Of a stretch of DNA of 64,000 nt, positions 8,565 to 18,155 are shown one piece after another. Within the stretch, counting starts at the first letter, position 1; each line of letters opens with the position of its first letter. Source of the stretch: an uncultured Acidimicrobiaceae bacterium (GTDB lineage: Bacteria; Actinomycetota; Acidimicrobiia; Acidimicrobiales; Ilumatobacteraceae). The notes beneath the pieces are model-generated. The model had not been told where the DNA came from. It worked only from the letters and a program-made list of their open reading frames with translations, and searched no databases. The stretch covers positions 45,098-109,097 of the forward strand of contig CAIXIJ010000115.1 of NCBI GenBank assembly GCA_903919455.1, written 5' to 3'. A program made the position numbers and the translations under genes.

Positions 8565-9593
8565 TCAGTCGAACAGGCCGGGGTGCTGGCCGCCCGTAGG
8601 TGGCGCCAACCCCAGATGCTCGTAGGCCGCCGCCATGGCGATACGACCACGAGGTGTACGGGCGATCATCCCCTGCTGAATGAGGAACGGCTCGTACATG
8701 TCTTCCACGGTTTCTGGCTGCTCGCCCACGCTGATAGCCAGCGTGCTGAGGCCCACTGGGCCACCGTGGAACTGCTTGCAGATGGCGCCGAGAATGGCCC
8801 GGTCGACCTTGTCGAGACCGCGTTCGTCGACGCCAAAGACTCGCAGACCCTCGTGCGCAGTGGCTTCGGTAACCGTGCCGTCGCCACGCACTTCGGCGAA
8901 GTCGCGCACGCGGCGCAGCAGACGGTTGGCGATGCGAGGGGTACCTCTGGAGCGCTTGGCGATCTCCCATGCCCCTTCGGTGGCAATCGTGACCTTCAAG
9001 ATGCCCGCGGCACGACGCACGATGGACTCCAGTTCGTCGTCGGCGTAGTAGTCGAGTCGAGCCACCAGCCCGAATCGGTCTCGGAGCGGGCCGGTGATCA
9101 TGCCGGTACGAGTAGTGGCGCCCACCAGGGTGAAGCGCGGCAGCGACAGTCGAATGCTGGATGCGGCTGGCCCTTTGCCTACCACGATGTCGAGCTGGAA
9201 GTCTTCCATTGCCGGGTACAGAATCTCTTCCACCGATCGCGACAGACGGTGAATCTCGTCGATGAACAACACATCGCCGTCTTCGAGCTTGGTGAGGATG
9301 GCAGCGAGGTCTCCGGCACGCTCGAGCGCAGGGCCGGAGGTGATGTGCAGGTGCACGCCCATCTCCGCCGCCACAATGCCAGCCATGCTGGTCTTACCCA
9401 GGCCGGGAGGGCCAGCGAGCAGCAGGTGGTCGGCCGCCTGGCCGCGCATCTTGGCTGCCTCGAGCACGATGCTGAGGTGCTCTTTCAGTTCGCGCTGTCC
9501 CACGAACTCGGCGAGGCGCTTTGGACGAAGGCCGACCTCGTCGTTTTCCTCGTGTTCGGTGACCGGTGCAGGATCGAGGAATTCGTCACGCAC
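8565..9593 (-). CDS. ruvB: Holliday junction branch migration helicase RuvB
   Basis: Hexameric AAA+ motor that drives branch migration with RuvA. 342 residues: Walker A GPPGLGKT at 61-68, Walker B with DEIH at 112-115, sensor 1 GATTR, and a C-terminal winged helix ending near RTPRGR. The start overlaps the 3' end of ruvA by 8 nt, making this the last gene of ruvC-ruvA-ruvB. Confidence 0.98.
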   Translation of the reverse strand: MRDEFLDPAPVTEHEENDEVGLRPKRLAEFVGQRELKEHLSIVLEAAKMRGQAADHLLLAGPPGLGKTSMAGIVAAEMGVHLHITSGPALERAGDLAAILTKLEDGDVLFIDEIHRLSRSVEEILYPAMEDFQLDIVVGKGPAASSIRLSLPRFTLVGATTRTGMITGPLRDRFGLVARLDYYADDELESIVRRAAGILKVTIATEGAWEIAKRSRGTPRIANRLLRRVRDFAEVRGDGTVTEATAHEGLRVFGVDERGLDKVDRAILGAICKQFHGGPVGLSTLAISVGEQPETVEDMYEPFLIQQGMIARTPRGRIAMAAAYEHLGLAPPTGGQHPGLFD

Positions 9594-10179
9594 GACGCGC
9601 TCCGAGCAGCTTCAAGGCCTCGCGCAGCAAGGTGGATGCGCCGGCGGTGGAGGGCAACTCGCGCAACGCGTCGCGGATTTCCTCTTGGCCGTAGCCCAAG
9701 CCGGTGAGTGCCTCGCGCACATCGCCGATGGCAGTGCTTCCCCCGCCACCGCCGGCCGGAATCGGGTCGAGCATGGGCAGATTGAGTCGGTTTCGCAGCT
9801 CCACCAGCAACCGCTCGGCAGTCTTCTTCCCGACGCCAGGCACGAGGGTGAGCGCATTGAGATCCGAGGTGGCAACGATGTCGACCAGCGCCGACGGTGA
9901 GTGCGTGCCGAGGATGGCCAACGCCAGGGCTGGCCCGATGCCATGCGTGTTGATGAGCACCTGGAACGTGGTGCGCTCGTCGCGCGACAGAAAGCCGAAC
10001 AGCGTCTGGGCGTCTTCACGAATGTGGTGATGCACGTAGAGGAACGCCGACGAACCTGGCTCGAGCTCGGCCAAGGTGCGAGGAGTGACCGACACCAGAT
10101 AGCCGACGCCTCCGACCTCGATGAGCGCGGTGCCTTCATCGGTGCGTTCCAGCACGGACCCGCGCAGCGAACCGATCAT
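9586..10179 (-). CDS. ruvA: Holliday junction DNA-binding protein RuvA
   Basis: Tetrameric protein that holds the junction for RuvB. 197 residues: an N-terminal OB fold ([12 protein letters not shown]), tandem helix-hairpin-helix motifs (including [17 protein letters not shown]), a Gly-rich linker, and the C-terminal domain that contacts RuvB. The ATG at 10179 overlaps the ruvC stop by 4 nt (ATGA). Confidence 0.97.
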   Translation of the reverse strand: MIGSLRGSVLERTDEGTALIEVGGVGYLVSVTPRTLAELEPGSSAFLYVHHHIREDAQTLFGFLSRDERTTFQVLINTHGIGPALALAILGTHSPSALVDIVATSDLNALTLVPGVGKKTAERLLVELRNRLNLPMLDPIPAGGGGGSTAIGDVREALTGLGYGQEEIRDALRELPSTAGASTLLREALKLLGARRA

Positions 10180-10673
10180 CGCGCCACCGCTGCCTGCACG
10201 CGACGACGCATCGAGGCGCCCGCCAGATAGCACAGCGCCAACGCTGCGGCGTCGGCAGCGTCGGCAGGTTTGGGCGGGGCCGACAGCCCGAGCCGCGCCT
10301 GCACCATCCGTTGCACCTGCTCTTTTTCGGCGCCGCCCCAACCGGCGACAGAGTCCTTCACCTGGCTGGGGGTGAACTGCACCACGTCGCAACCTGCGGC
10401 GGCAGCCTCTGCCAATGCAAGACCGCTGGCCTGCCCCACGCTCATCGCAGTGCGAACGTTGTTCTGGAAGAACACTTGCTCGACTGCCACCGCGTCGGGC
10501 CGGAACTCCGCGATCAGTGACTTCAGCTCCTCCTGCAGTTCGGCCAGCCGAAACGGCAACGGCGTGGACGGTGCCGTGCGGATGACGCCCAGGGCGAGCG
10601 GTTTCGTGGAGGCTCCGATGGCATGCAGAACGGCATACCCGCAGCGCGTGAGCCCGGGGTCGATCCCCAGCAC
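10176..10673 (-). CDS. ruvC: Crossover junction endodeoxyribonuclease RuvC
   Basis: Resolvase with an RNase H fold that cuts Holliday junctions. 165 residues; the acidic catalytic residues are D5 (GIDPG), E65 (VEQVFF), D138 and D141 (DAADAAALA). The GTG at 10673 is preferred: AAGGA lies 6 nt upstream, and the protein then begins as other RuvC proteins do. A GTG at 10697 is also in frame and sits 7 nt after a TACGCT -10 element, so it may be the transcription start instead. Heads the ruvC-ruvA-ruvB operon. Confidence 0.95.
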   Translation of the reverse strand: MLGIDPGLTRCGYAVLHAIGASTKPLALGVIRTAPSTPLPFRLAELQEELKSLIAEFRPDAVAVEQVFFQNNVRTAMSVGQASGLALAEAAAAGCDVVQFTPSQVKDSVAGWGGAEKEQVQRMVQARLGLSAPPKPADAADAAALALCYLAGASMRRRVQAAVAR

Positions 10674-10704
10674 GACAATTCCTTCACGAACGAACACGCG
10701 TACG

Positions 10705-10710
10705 AGCGTA
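10705..10710 (-). promoter_or_regulatory. Candidate -10 element of the ruvCAB operon
   Basis: TACGCT (minus strand) lies 7 nt before position 10697. A transcript from there would have a 24-nt leader carrying the AAGGA site used for the ruvC start at 10673. Confidence 0.4.
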
Positions 10711-10765
10711 GCCGAACGGAGCGCCAACGACGCGGATCGCACGTTCGATGTGGCAGCGTAGGAAA

Positions 10766-12802
10766 ATGCGCCAACGCACCGTGCTCCCCTGGTTGCTCGC
10801 CTCCTCCATCCTCATCGCGGGAGCCGCGTGCAGCAGTTCACCGATCGACACATCGCCCACCACATCGCCGGCGACGACGTCACCTGGCAGCACCACCACC
10901 GGCCCGCAGGATGCCGTGCTCACTGAGAGCCTCCACTGCGACCCCCTCGATGAACGCGCCTGCTTGCTGCCGTGGCCGAACGACGCCTTCACCGTGCCCG
11001 ACGACACGACTCCGACTGGTCGTCGCCTCGACATTCGACCCGACTCGACGCCGCTCAACGCCGCCGGCGTGCCCATCGACGTGACCGATCAGAACCGGGC
11101 CGATGGCTTCTCCCCCGGCTCGGCAATTTTGGCGCTGGTGCCGAATCTCGACGTCGAGAAGTCGGGCATTGCGCCGAGCACCGGCATCGGGGCATCGCTG
11201 GCTGCCGACGCACCGATCGTGCTGCTCGACACCGTCACCGGCGAGCGAGTGCCGTACTGGGGCGAACTGGATGCACCCGCACCGAAGCCGGACCAACTGT
11301 TGATGGTGCACCCGGCCATCTCCTTGCCCGAGGGCCACCACTTCATCGTGGCAATCCGTCACCTGAAGGATGCCCAGGGTGCGGAGATTCAGCGCTCCAC
11401 AGCATTCCAAGCGGCGCTCGACAACACACCGGAACCACTGGAGCGCGCCCGACATTTCCGCGAGATGCTGGCCACGTTGGCCGACGCCGACGTGGCGCCC
11501 GACGACCTGTACCTCGCATGGGACTTCACCGTTGCCAGCGCCGAGAGTCTCAGCGGGCGCCTGCTGCACATCCGCGACCTCGCCTATCAAGCGGTTGGCG
11601 ACGACCAGTTGCACTTTGCTGTGAGCAGTTCGACCGACACCGACGGGTTGCGAACCATCGAGGGCACGTACGACGTGCCGAACTTCCTCAGTGGCGACGG
11701 CGCTGCAGGCAACTCGTTCGTACTCGGCGACGACGGTCTTCCGGTCCAGAACACCGATCACCCCACCTACCAGGCACCGTTCCGATGCCTCATGCCGCTC
11801 ACGCCCGCAGCAGGCCGCACCACGATCGTGTTCGGGCACGGACTGCTCGGCAACCGAGGCCAAGTGGACGGCCTGTCGTTCGCCGCCAGTGGCGGCCTTG
11901 CTGGCGTCTGCGGCACCGACGAGATCGGCATGGCCACCGACGATCTGCCGAACCTGGCGGCGATCCTCGCCGATCTCTCCCATTTCAACCAGCAGGCCGA
12001 CCGCATGCAGCAGGGGCACCTCAACCAATCGTTCCTCGGTCGCATGCTGAACTCTCCGAACGGCTTCGTCACGTCGCCGGCATTCCAGACCACCGACGGC
12101 CAGCCGCTGTTGTCGCCGGGCACCACCGTCTTCGTCGGCAACAGCCAAGGTGGCGTCATCGGCGGTGCCGCCAGCGCCATCAGCAGCGAATGGAGCCGAG
12201 TTGTGCTCGGCGTGCCGGGCATCAACTACTCGCTCCTGCTGCCACGTAGTAGCGACTGGCCGGAGTTCCAGTCCATCTTCGATGTCGCGTACACCGACCC
12301 GGTCGATCGCGTGCTGTCGCTGCAATTGATCCAGTTGCTGTGGGACTGCGGCGAGAACAATGGCTATGCCCAACACCTCACTGCCAACCCCTACGCCGGC
12401 ATCGATGCCAAGCGAGTGCTGCTTGTGGAGGCATTCGGCGACCATCAGGTGAGCAACGTCAGCACCGACATCCTCAGCCGCACCATCGGCGCCCAGGTGT
12501 ACGAACCGTCACTGACAGCGGGTCGCAGCCCCGACGTGGACCCGCAGTGGAACATTCCAGCGCTCGACTCATCCGCGGATCCTGGCGTGGTGCAGGTGGT
12601 GTGGGATTGGGGCACACCGGCTGCTCCCACCGTGAACCTGCCGCCCACCGAACCCGAGTACGGCAGCGATCCGCACGGCAACGGCGGCAGCGAACCACGC
12701 CTGCTCCAGCAGGCGATCGAATTCCTGTTCACCGGCTCGTTCAACGATGCCTGCGACGGCAAGCCCTGCCAGGGCGATTCGTTCTCGATCAGCCCAGGCT
12801 GA
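10766..12802 (+). CDS. Large secreted lipoprotein with alpha/beta-hydrolase nucleophile motif
   Basis: 678 residues. A lipoprotein signal peptide ends in the lipobox AGAAC, with Cys22 as the predicted lipidation site, followed by a Ser/Thr/Pro-rich tether and then a large extracellular domain. The segment around FVGNSQGG gives a GxSxG-type nucleophile elbow (Ser460), and IVFGHGLLG around 353-361 resembles the oxyanion region of alpha/beta hydrolases, so an esterase or lipase role is plausible but unproved. An in-frame ATG at 10748 is an alternative start. The gene is divergent from ruvC, and its last 14 nt overlap the convergent peroxiredoxin gene. Confidence 0.8.
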   Translation: MRQRTVLPWLLASSILIAGAACSSSPIDTSPTTSPATTSPGSTTTGPQDAVLTESLHCDPLDERACLLPWPNDAFTVPDDTTPTGRRLDIRPDSTPLNAAGVPIDVTDQNRADGFSPGSAILALVPNLDVEKSGIAPSTGIGASLAADAPIVLLDTVTGERVPYWGELDAPAPKPDQLLMVHPAISLPEGHHFIVAIRHLKDAQGAEIQRSTAFQAALDNTPEPLERARHFREMLATLADADVAPDDLYLAWDFTVASAESLSGRLLHIRDLAYQAVGDDQLHFAVSSSTDTDGLRTIEGTYDVPNFLSGDGAAGNSFVLGDDGLPVQNTDHPTYQAPFRCLMPLTPAAGRTTIVFGHGLLGNRGQVDGLSFAASGGLAGVCGTDEIGMATDDLPNLAAILADLSHFNQQADRMQQGHLNQSFLGRMLNSPNGFVTSPAFQTTDGQPLLSPGTTVFVGNSQGGVIGGAASAISSEWSRVVLGVPGINYSLLLPRSSDWPEFQSIFDVAYTDPVDRVLSLQLIQLLWDCGENNGYAQHLTANPYAGIDAKRVLLVEAFGDHQVSNVSTDILSRTIGAQVYEPSLTAGRSPDVDPQWNIPALDSSADPGVVQVVWDWGTPAAPTVNLPPTEPEYGSDPHGNGGSEPRLLQQAIEFLFTGSFNDACDGKPCQGDSFSISPG

Positions 12803-13241
12803 CGAGCACCTCGACCAATTCGCTCACCGGCCGATAGGTGAGGCCAGCGATGGCTCGGTGCGCATAGCGCACCACACCGTCGCCGTCGATGATGAACACA
12901 CTGCGGCGCGGGAAGCCGATCGGCCCCAAGGTGCCGTAGGCACCTGCGACGGCCTTGTCGGTGTCGGCCAACAATGGGAACCGGAAGCCGTGCTTGCCCG
13001 AGAACTTCTCGTGGCTGTCCACCCCCTGGGCGGAGATGCCGAGCACCTGCGCATCGAGCTTCTCGAACTCGGCGAGTTCGTCGTTGTAGCTGTTCAACTG
13101 CTTCGTGCACACCGGCGTGTCGTCGCCCGGGTAGAACACCAGCACCACAGGACGGCCCTTGAAATCGGCGAGCGACACCGTGGTGCCACCGGTGGACGAC
13201 AGGGTGAAGGCTGGCGCCGCGTCGCCGACGGAGAGACTCAC
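12789..13241 (-). CDS. Peroxiredoxin, Bcp/PrxQ type
   Basis: Thiol peroxidase of 150 residues with a thioredoxin fold. The peroxidatic site is YPGDDTPVCTKQ, with C45 and T42. There is no second cysteine, so it is a one-Cys member that needs an external thiol for recycling. Its start overlaps the yebC stop by 4 nt, so it is cotranslated with yebC. Confidence 0.92.
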   Translation of the reverse strand: MSLSVGDAAPAFTLSSTGGTTVSLADFKGRPVVLVFYPGDDTPVCTKQLNSYNDELAEFEKLDAQVLGISAQGVDSHEKFSGKHGFRFPLLADTDKAVAGAYGTLGPIGFPRRSVFIIDGDGVVRYAHRAIAGLTYRPVSELVEVLVSLG

Positions 13242-13987
13242 GCGCTGACCGCTTCCATCAGGTCGTCACTGATGTCGAAGTTGCTATAGACGTCTTGCAC
13301 ATCGTCGAGGTCTTCCAGCGAGTCGATGATCCGCAGGATCTTCCGGGCGTCTTCTGCGTCGGTGACTTCGACCGTCATGCTGGACACCATCGTGCTCTCG
13401 GCGTTCTCCACCTTCAGACCGGCAGCTTGCAACGCATCGCGCACCTCGTACACGACCGACGGGTCGCAGGTGATGCGCCACAGGTCGTCGCCATCGGCGG
13501 TGACGTCGTCGGCACCGGCGTCGAGTGCCGCCATCATCACACTGTCCTCGTCGCCGCCCTGCACCTGCAACACACCGCGACGACTGAACTGCCAGCCGAC
13601 AGCGCCGGGCTCGGCCAGGCTGCCGCCCATCTTCGAGAACACATTGCGCACATCGGCGCTGGAACGGTTGCGGTTGTCGGTGAGTACATCCACGAGCATC
13701 GCCACGCCGCCGGGGGCGTAGCCCTCATAGGTGATGGCCTCGTAGGTGCCACCGTCGGCCAGACCGGCACCGCGCTTGACGGCACGATCGATGGCGTCGT
13801 TGGTCATCTGAGCACCCTTGGCCTTCTGGATGACCGTGCGCAGCGAGGCGTTGCTCGTGGGGTCGGCGCCGCCTTCACGTGCAGCTACCTCCAGTTGGCG
13901 CGCGATCTTGTTGAAGATCTTGGCGCGAGCCTTGTCGGCGGCGCCCTTCTTGTGCTTGATCGTTGCCCATTTGGAATGCCCGGACAT
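13238..13987 (-). CDS. yebC: YebC/PmpR-family protein
   Basis: 249 residues beginning MSGHSKWATIKHKKGAADK, the family hallmark. Members were named as transcriptional regulators, and more recent work links the family to translation of difficult sequences; which applies here cannot be told. The ATG at 13987 is fixed by that N-terminus. It lies 4 nt downstream of pdxT, and in many Actinobacteria yebC is followed by ruvC; here the ruv genes are about 2.5 kb away. Confidence 0.96.
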   Translation of the reverse strand: MSGHSKWATIKHKKGAADKARAKIFNKIARQLEVAAREGGADPTSNASLRTVIQKAKGAQMTNDAIDRAVKRGAGLADGGTYEAITYEGYAPGGVAMLVDVLTDNRNRSSADVRNVFSKMGGSLAEPGAVGWQFSRRGVLQVQGGDEDSVMMAALDAGADDVTADGDDLWRITCDPSVVYEVRDALQAAGLKVENAESTMVSSMTVEVTDAEDARKILRIIDSLEDLDDVQDVYSNFDISDDLMEAVSA

Positions 13988-13991
13988 GGCG

Positions 13992-14582
13992 TTACCCCTC
14001 GTGTTGGAAGTCGTGCTGCTGAAGGAAGAGGCGATGCAGCCGAGCATCGCCCGTGAGCTCTGGATGAAAGGATGCCACCATCACGTTGCCCTGGCGAGCC
14101 AGCACCGGGACCCCGTCGTGAGTGGCCAAGACGTGCACGCTGTGGCCGACAGACTCCACCTTGGGCGCACGGATGAAGACACCGTGGAATGGCGACGATT
14201 CACCCTCCACGGCCAGATCGGCTTCGAAGCTGTCGATCTGACGGCCGTATCCGTTGCGACGAACCGAGATGTCGATGGCTCCGAAGCTGCGCTGATCTGC
14301 TCGGCCGTCGAGTACCTCGGAGGCAAGCAGGATCATCCCAGCACACGTGCCGAACGCCGGCATGCCGTCGGAGAGTCGCGACTGGATCTCACCGAACAGA
14401 CCGCTGGACTCCAGCAGCTTCGACATGACGCTGCTCTCGCCGCCCGGCAGCACCATGGCCTGCACCCCCGACAAGTCGGCAGGAGTGCGCACCTGGCGCG
14501 TCTGGGCACCGACCTCAGCGAGCGCGGCTTCGTGCGCGGCGAAGGCACCCTGCAGCGCCAGCACCCCGATGAGGGGCCGCAC
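13992..14582 (-). CDS. pdxT: Pyridoxal 5'-phosphate synthase glutaminase subunit PdxT
   Basis: Class I glutaminase that supplies ammonia to PdxS. 196 residues with the GGESS oxyanion motif at 47-51, the nucleophile C80 in GTCAGMI, and H173/E175 of the triad in SFHPE. It lies 31 nt downstream of pdxS and is expected to be cotranscribed. Confidence 0.97.
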   Translation of the reverse strand: MRPLIGVLALQGAFAAHEAALAEVGAQTRQVRTPADLSGVQAMVLPGGESSVMSKLLESSGLFGEIQSRLSDGMPAFGTCAGMILLASEVLDGRADQRSFGAIDISVRRNGYGRQIDSFEADLAVEGESSPFHGVFIRAPKVESVGHSVHVLATHDGVPVLARQGNVMVASFHPELTGDARLHRLFLQQHDFQHEG

Positions 14583-14613
14583 CTGGGGGCTCCGGACTCA
14601 CGAACGGCATTGC

Positions 14614-15513
14614 CTACCAGCCACGCTCGGCGTAGCGCTGGTTGATCTCGTCCATGCCAATGCCGGTCATCGGGGCACCGAGGCCACGGCTCACCTTGGC
14701 CAGGATATGGGCATCCTCGAAGTGGGTGGTGGCTTCCACGATGGCCTTAGCACGCGGCGCCGGGTCGTCGCTCTTGAAGATGCCCGAGCCCACGAACACA
14801 GCCTCGGCACCAAGCTGCATGGCGAGGGCGGCGTCGGCCGGGGTGGCGATGCCGCCAGCGCAGAACAGCGGCACGGGCAGCTTGCCGGTCTCGGCGATCT
14901 CCTGCACCAGCGGCAGCGGAGCCTGCAGCACCTTGGCCCACTGGAACAGCTCGGCCGAATCGGCCTGGGTGAGCTTGCGGATGTCGCCGAGGATGTTGCG
15001 CAGGTGGCGCACGGCCTCCACGATGTTGCCGGTGCCGGCTTCGCCCTTGCTACGGATCATGCAGGCGCCCTCGCTGATACGACGCAGCGCCTCGCCGAGG
15101 TTGGTGGCGCCGCACACGAAGGGCACGGTGAACTTGAACTTGTCGATGTGGTGGGCTTCGTCGGCCGGGGTGAGCACTTCGCTCTCGTCGATGTAGTCGA
15201 CGCCCAATGCCTGGAGGATCTGAGCCTCCACGAAGTGACCGATGCGAGCCTTGGCCATCACCGGAATCTTCACGGCGGCCTGAATGCCCTCGATCATGAT
15301 CGGATCGCTCATGCGCGAGACGCCACCATCGCGGCGGATGTCGGCGGGCACACGCTCGAGCGCCATCACGGCGCAGGCGCCGGCATCTTCGGCGATCTTC
15401 GCCTGCTCAGGGGTGACGACGTCCATAATGACGCCGCCCTTCAACATCTCGGCGAGACCACGGTTCACCGTGTAGGTGCCGATGGAGCGCGTAGCTGACG
15501 ACTGGTCACTCAT
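14614..15513 (-). CDS. pdxS: Pyridoxal 5'-phosphate synthase lyase subunit PdxS
   Basis: TIM-barrel synthase that makes PLP from ribose 5-phosphate, glyceraldehyde 3-phosphate and ammonia. 299 residues; the family segments [13 protein letters not shown] (imine-forming Lys) and [14 protein letters not shown] (second Lys and phosphate site) are intact. The ATG at 15513 is chosen because TACGAT ends 7 nt before it, implying a leaderless mRNA; an ATG at 15522 is also in frame but overlaps that element. First gene of pdxS-pdxT-yebC-peroxiredoxin. Confidence 0.97.
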   Translation of the reverse strand: MSDQSSATRSIGTYTVNRGLAEMLKGGVIMDVVTPEQAKIAEDAGACAVMALERVPADIRRDGGVSRMSDPIMIEGIQAAVKIPVMAKARIGHFVEAQILQALGVDYIDESEVLTPADEAHHIDKFKFTVPFVCGATNLGEALRRISEGACMIRSKGEAGTGNIVEAVRHLRNILGDIRKLTQADSAELFQWAKVLQAPLPLVQEIAETGKLPVPLFCAGGIATPADAALAMQLGAEAVFVGSGIFKSDDPAPRAKAIVEATTHFEDAHILAKVSRGLGAPMTGIGMDEINQRYAERGW

Positions 15514-15520
15514 AGGACGC

Positions 15521-15526
15521 ATCGTA
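15521..15526 (-). promoter_or_regulatory. Candidate -10 element of pdxS
   Basis: TACGAT on the minus strand, 7 nt before the chosen pdxS ATG. This spacing decides the start at 15513 over 15522. Confidence 0.5.
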
Positions 15527-15576
15527 CCGCTGAAGGGCGCGCGGCACCTCAGCGAGATCGGTGTACAGGGTGGTGG

Positions 15577-16650
15577 TCAGGGCACCGGGTAGAGATTGCC
15601 CGCCCGAGCGAGTTCCACCACGGTGCGGCCCGCATTCAGCAGAATCGGATTGCCATCGGCATCGGTGAGCAGGATTGGCGACAGGCGGTCGGGGCGACTC
15701 CAGGTGCCGTGCACCACGTTCCCGCCGGTGAACACCAGAGCCGTGCCATTGCCGATGGTCTGCGCCTCGGGGCTGCGCACGTCGGCAGGGCTTGGCCGAT
15801 ACACCACTTCCATCACCACCACGTTGTCGGTGGTGAACAGAGCGCCCGTGAGGCCGTCGAAGTGCGGCTCGCCACCACTGGTTCGGGCGTACAACCCCGT
15901 CGTCACGTCAAACGTCCAGGTGATGGCCAAGCCGAACATCTCGCCCGTCACGCCCGCAGCGGGCGTTCCCTGGCGCACCTGATCGCCGGCGTAGTACTGG
16001 AACTGCTGCGGCGGCGGACCCGAACCGGCCGGGGCGAGCGTGAAGAGTTTCGAGGTGTCGGCCATCAGGTCGTGCGGTGATCGGCGATTCCCATCGCGAC
16101 GAAAGCCGCCACCCTGATACACCTGATTCTTCTGAGCGCTCAGCGACACCAGGTCGCTGCCTTCGATGGCCTTGGTGACGTTCTTGTTGCCACCACTCCA
16201 CGCGAATAACGGCTTGTTGAACGAGCCCAGCAGGTCGATGTCTTGGGTGCGACCGGACCGGATTGGCCCCACCGGGTCGGCGACGTTGCTCTGGAACACG
16301 GCGGCGAACCGCGTCTGCACCTCGACGATCTCTTCGAACACGATGTCGGCTTCGTTCAGACCACTCTGCGGACGAGCCGAACGGTTGTTGTCGATCTTCA
16401 CCACCAGCGCAGGGCGAGCTGCAGCAGCCGAATCGATCGCCGGTAAACCCGTGAGCGGATACACCGGCCCGGCCTCCACTGTGGTGCTGGTGGCGACCGA
16501 CGTGGAGGTGGACGACGTGCTGCTGGACGACGTGCTGGTGCTGGAGGATGAAGGTGACGTGCTGGTGTCGGGTGCCGCCGAACTACCACCGCTGCACCCG
16601 ACAGCCACCAGGGCCAGCATTGCGAGCGAGGCGATGCGACGGCTCCGCAT
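15577..16650 (-). CDS. DUF3048 (YerB-like) lipoprotein
   Basis: 357 residues. A signal peptide ends in VAVGCSGG (predicted lipidated Cys), followed by an almost pure Ser/Thr linker of about 30 residues and then the DUF3048 domain (YPLTGLP start, ARPALVVKIDNN, GPIRSGRTQDID). The family is extracellular and of unknown function. The ATG shares its A with the htpX stop (TGATG), so translation is coupled to htpX. Confidence 0.88.
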   Translation of the reverse strand: MRSRRIASLAMLALVAVGCSGGSSAAPDTSTSPSSSSTSTSSSSTSSTSTSVATSTTVEAGPVYPLTGLPAIDSAAAARPALVVKIDNNRSARPQSGLNEADIVFEEIVEVQTRFAAVFQSNVADPVGPIRSGRTQDIDLLGSFNKPLFAWSGGNKNVTKAIEGSDLVSLSAQKNQVYQGGGFRRDGNRRSPHDLMADTSKLFTLAPAGSGPPPQQFQYYAGDQVRQGTPAAGVTGEMFGLAITWTFDVTTGLYARTSGGEPHFDGLTGALFTTDNVVVMEVVYRPSPADVRSPEAQTIGNGTALVFTGGNVVHGTWSRPDRLSPILLTDADGNPILLNAGRTVVELARAGNLYPVP

Positions 16651-17555
16651 CAGAGTTCCCTCAGCAGGGCGATGCGTTCCTCGAGTGGCGGGTGCGTGTC
16701 GAACATGCGGTTCCACATGCCCATCTTCCCGTGATCGCCGACACCCGACATCGGCTGCTCGATCCACATGTGGGCCGTGGCGGTGCTGGCCGCATGCGTC
16801 ACGGTGGTGTCGGCCTGCAGCTTCTCGAGCGCCGATATGAGGCCCGGTGGGTAGCGGGTCATCTGGCATGCCGAGATGTCGGCCAATGTCTCGCGCTTGC
16901 GGCTCACGGCAGCCTGCATGGCCTTGGCGAGCAGCGGCGACACCACCAGGAACACGATGCCCACGATGGCGATGGGGTTCACGCCGCCGTCGCGATCGCC
17001 TTCGCGTCGCACGCGACCACCGTTCCACCACATGGCACGAACGGCGAAGTTGGTGAGCAGCGCAACGGCACCGACCAGCGTGACCGCCAACGTGCTGACG
17101 AGAATGTCGTAGTTGCGAATGTGCGACAGCTCATGCGCCACCACGCCTTCCAACTCGACGCGATTCATCTTTTCGAGCAGGCCGGTGGTGACAGCGATGG
17201 CGGCGTGCTTCGGGTCGCGGCCGGTAGCGAACGCGTTCGGAGCCGGGTCGTTCACGATGTACACCCGCGGCTTGGGAAGTCCGCTGGCAATGCAGAGACC
17301 TTCCACCAGGTTGTGCAGGCGCTGGTACTGCACCGGGTCGGCGGGCACGGCACGGCTGACGGACAACGCAACGGCGTCGGACTTCCAGTAGGACACAAAA
17401 GCCATCACACCGGAAATCACTAGGGCGATGACGGTTCCCTGCCATCCGTAGCCGAGCAGCAGCCCCACGGCAGCGCCCACGAGGCAGAGAACGACGACGA
17501 AGCCGGCAATGAGCGCGATGCTCCGTCGCTTGTTGGAGCGGATGAGTTCGAACAT
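16650..17555 (-). CDS. htpX: Membrane zinc metalloprotease HtpX
   Basis: M48-family protease that degrades misfolded membrane proteins. 301 residues with two N-terminal helices (about 12-35 and 40-56), the HELSH zinc site at 141-145, a second helix pair (about 153-172 and 193-210), and the third ligand E222 in RKRETLAD. Lies 7 nt downstream of lemA; lemA and htpX are often neighbours in bacteria. Confidence 0.96.
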   Translation of the reverse strand: MFELIRSNKRRSIALIAGFVVVLCLVGAAVGLLLGYGWQGTVIALVISGVMAFVSYWKSDAVALSVSRAVPADPVQYQRLHNLVEGLCIASGLPKPRVYIVNDPAPNAFATGRDPKHAAIAVTTGLLEKMNRVELEGVVAHELSHIRNYDILVSTLAVTLVGAVALLTNFAVRAMWWNGGRVRREGDRDGGVNPIAIVGIVFLVVSPLLAKAMQAAVSRKRETLADISACQMTRYPPGLISALEKLQADTTVTHAASTATAHMWIEQPMSGVGDHGKMGMWNRMFDTHPPLEERIALLREL

Positions 17556-17562
17556 GGTGTGG

Positions 17563-18114
17563 TTAGAACTGCACCTTCGGCACCTGGCGGTCGGCCGGGT
17601 CGGCCTGGAAGAAGTCGCGCTTCACGAAGTTGAACATGCCAGCCAGCACCACCGTGGGGAAGGTCTGGAGCTTGTTGTTGTAGCCCAGCACACTGTCGTT
17701 GTAGAACTGCCGAGCGTAGGAGACGCGACCTTCGGTGGCCGTGAGTTCTTCCTGCAGGGCGAGGAAGTTCTGGTTCGCCTTGAGGTCGGGGTACGCCTCG
17801 CTCAACGCGAACAACTGCCGAAGCGCCGCAGTGATCTGCGTGTCGGCAGCGCCCTGACCCGCCGGGGTGGACGGTGCGGCCATCGCAGCATTGCGGGCGT
17901 TGATGACAGCATCGAGCGTGCTCTTCTCGTGCTCGGCGTAGCCCTTGACGGTCTCGACGAGATTCGGGATGAGATCAATTCGACGCTTGAGCTGGACATC
18001 GATCTGCGACCAGGCGTTGTCGACCTGGTTACGAGACCTGACGAGGCCGTTGTAGGCGCCGATGACGAACAGCACCAGCAGCACGACGACCACCAGAATG
18101 ATGATCCACCACAT
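17563..18114 (-). CDS. lemA: LemA family protein
   Basis: 183 residues: one N-terminal transmembrane helix (MWWIIILVVVVLLVLFVIG), then an all-helical domain with the family segments NQVDNAWSQIDVQLKRR and LIPNLVETVKGY. The cellular role is unknown. The ATG at 18114 has GGAG 7 nt upstream. First gene of lemA-htpX-DUF3048 lipoprotein. Confidence 0.95.
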   Translation of the reverse strand: MWWIIILVVVVLLVLFVIGAYNGLVRSRNQVDNAWSQIDVQLKRRIDLIPNLVETVKGYAEHEKSTLDAVINARNAAMAAPSTPAGQGAADTQITAALRQLFALSEAYPDLKANQNFLALQEELTATEGRVSYARQFYNDSVLGYNNKLQTFPTVVLAGMFNFVKRDFFQADPADRQVPKVQF

Positions 18115-18155
18115 GATGACTCCGAGGGGTTCGGGGCGCCGGGGGCGACGCCTGA

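Noticed and set aside
10748..10765. Earlier ATG for the hydrolase lipoprotein
   Set aside because: It would only add six residues before the signal peptide; neither start has a good ribosome-binding site, so the shorter form was kept.
16460..16570. Repetitive GTGCTGGACGACGTG-like DNA as a possible repeat array
   Set aside because: It is only the codons of a Ser/Thr-rich lipoprotein linker.
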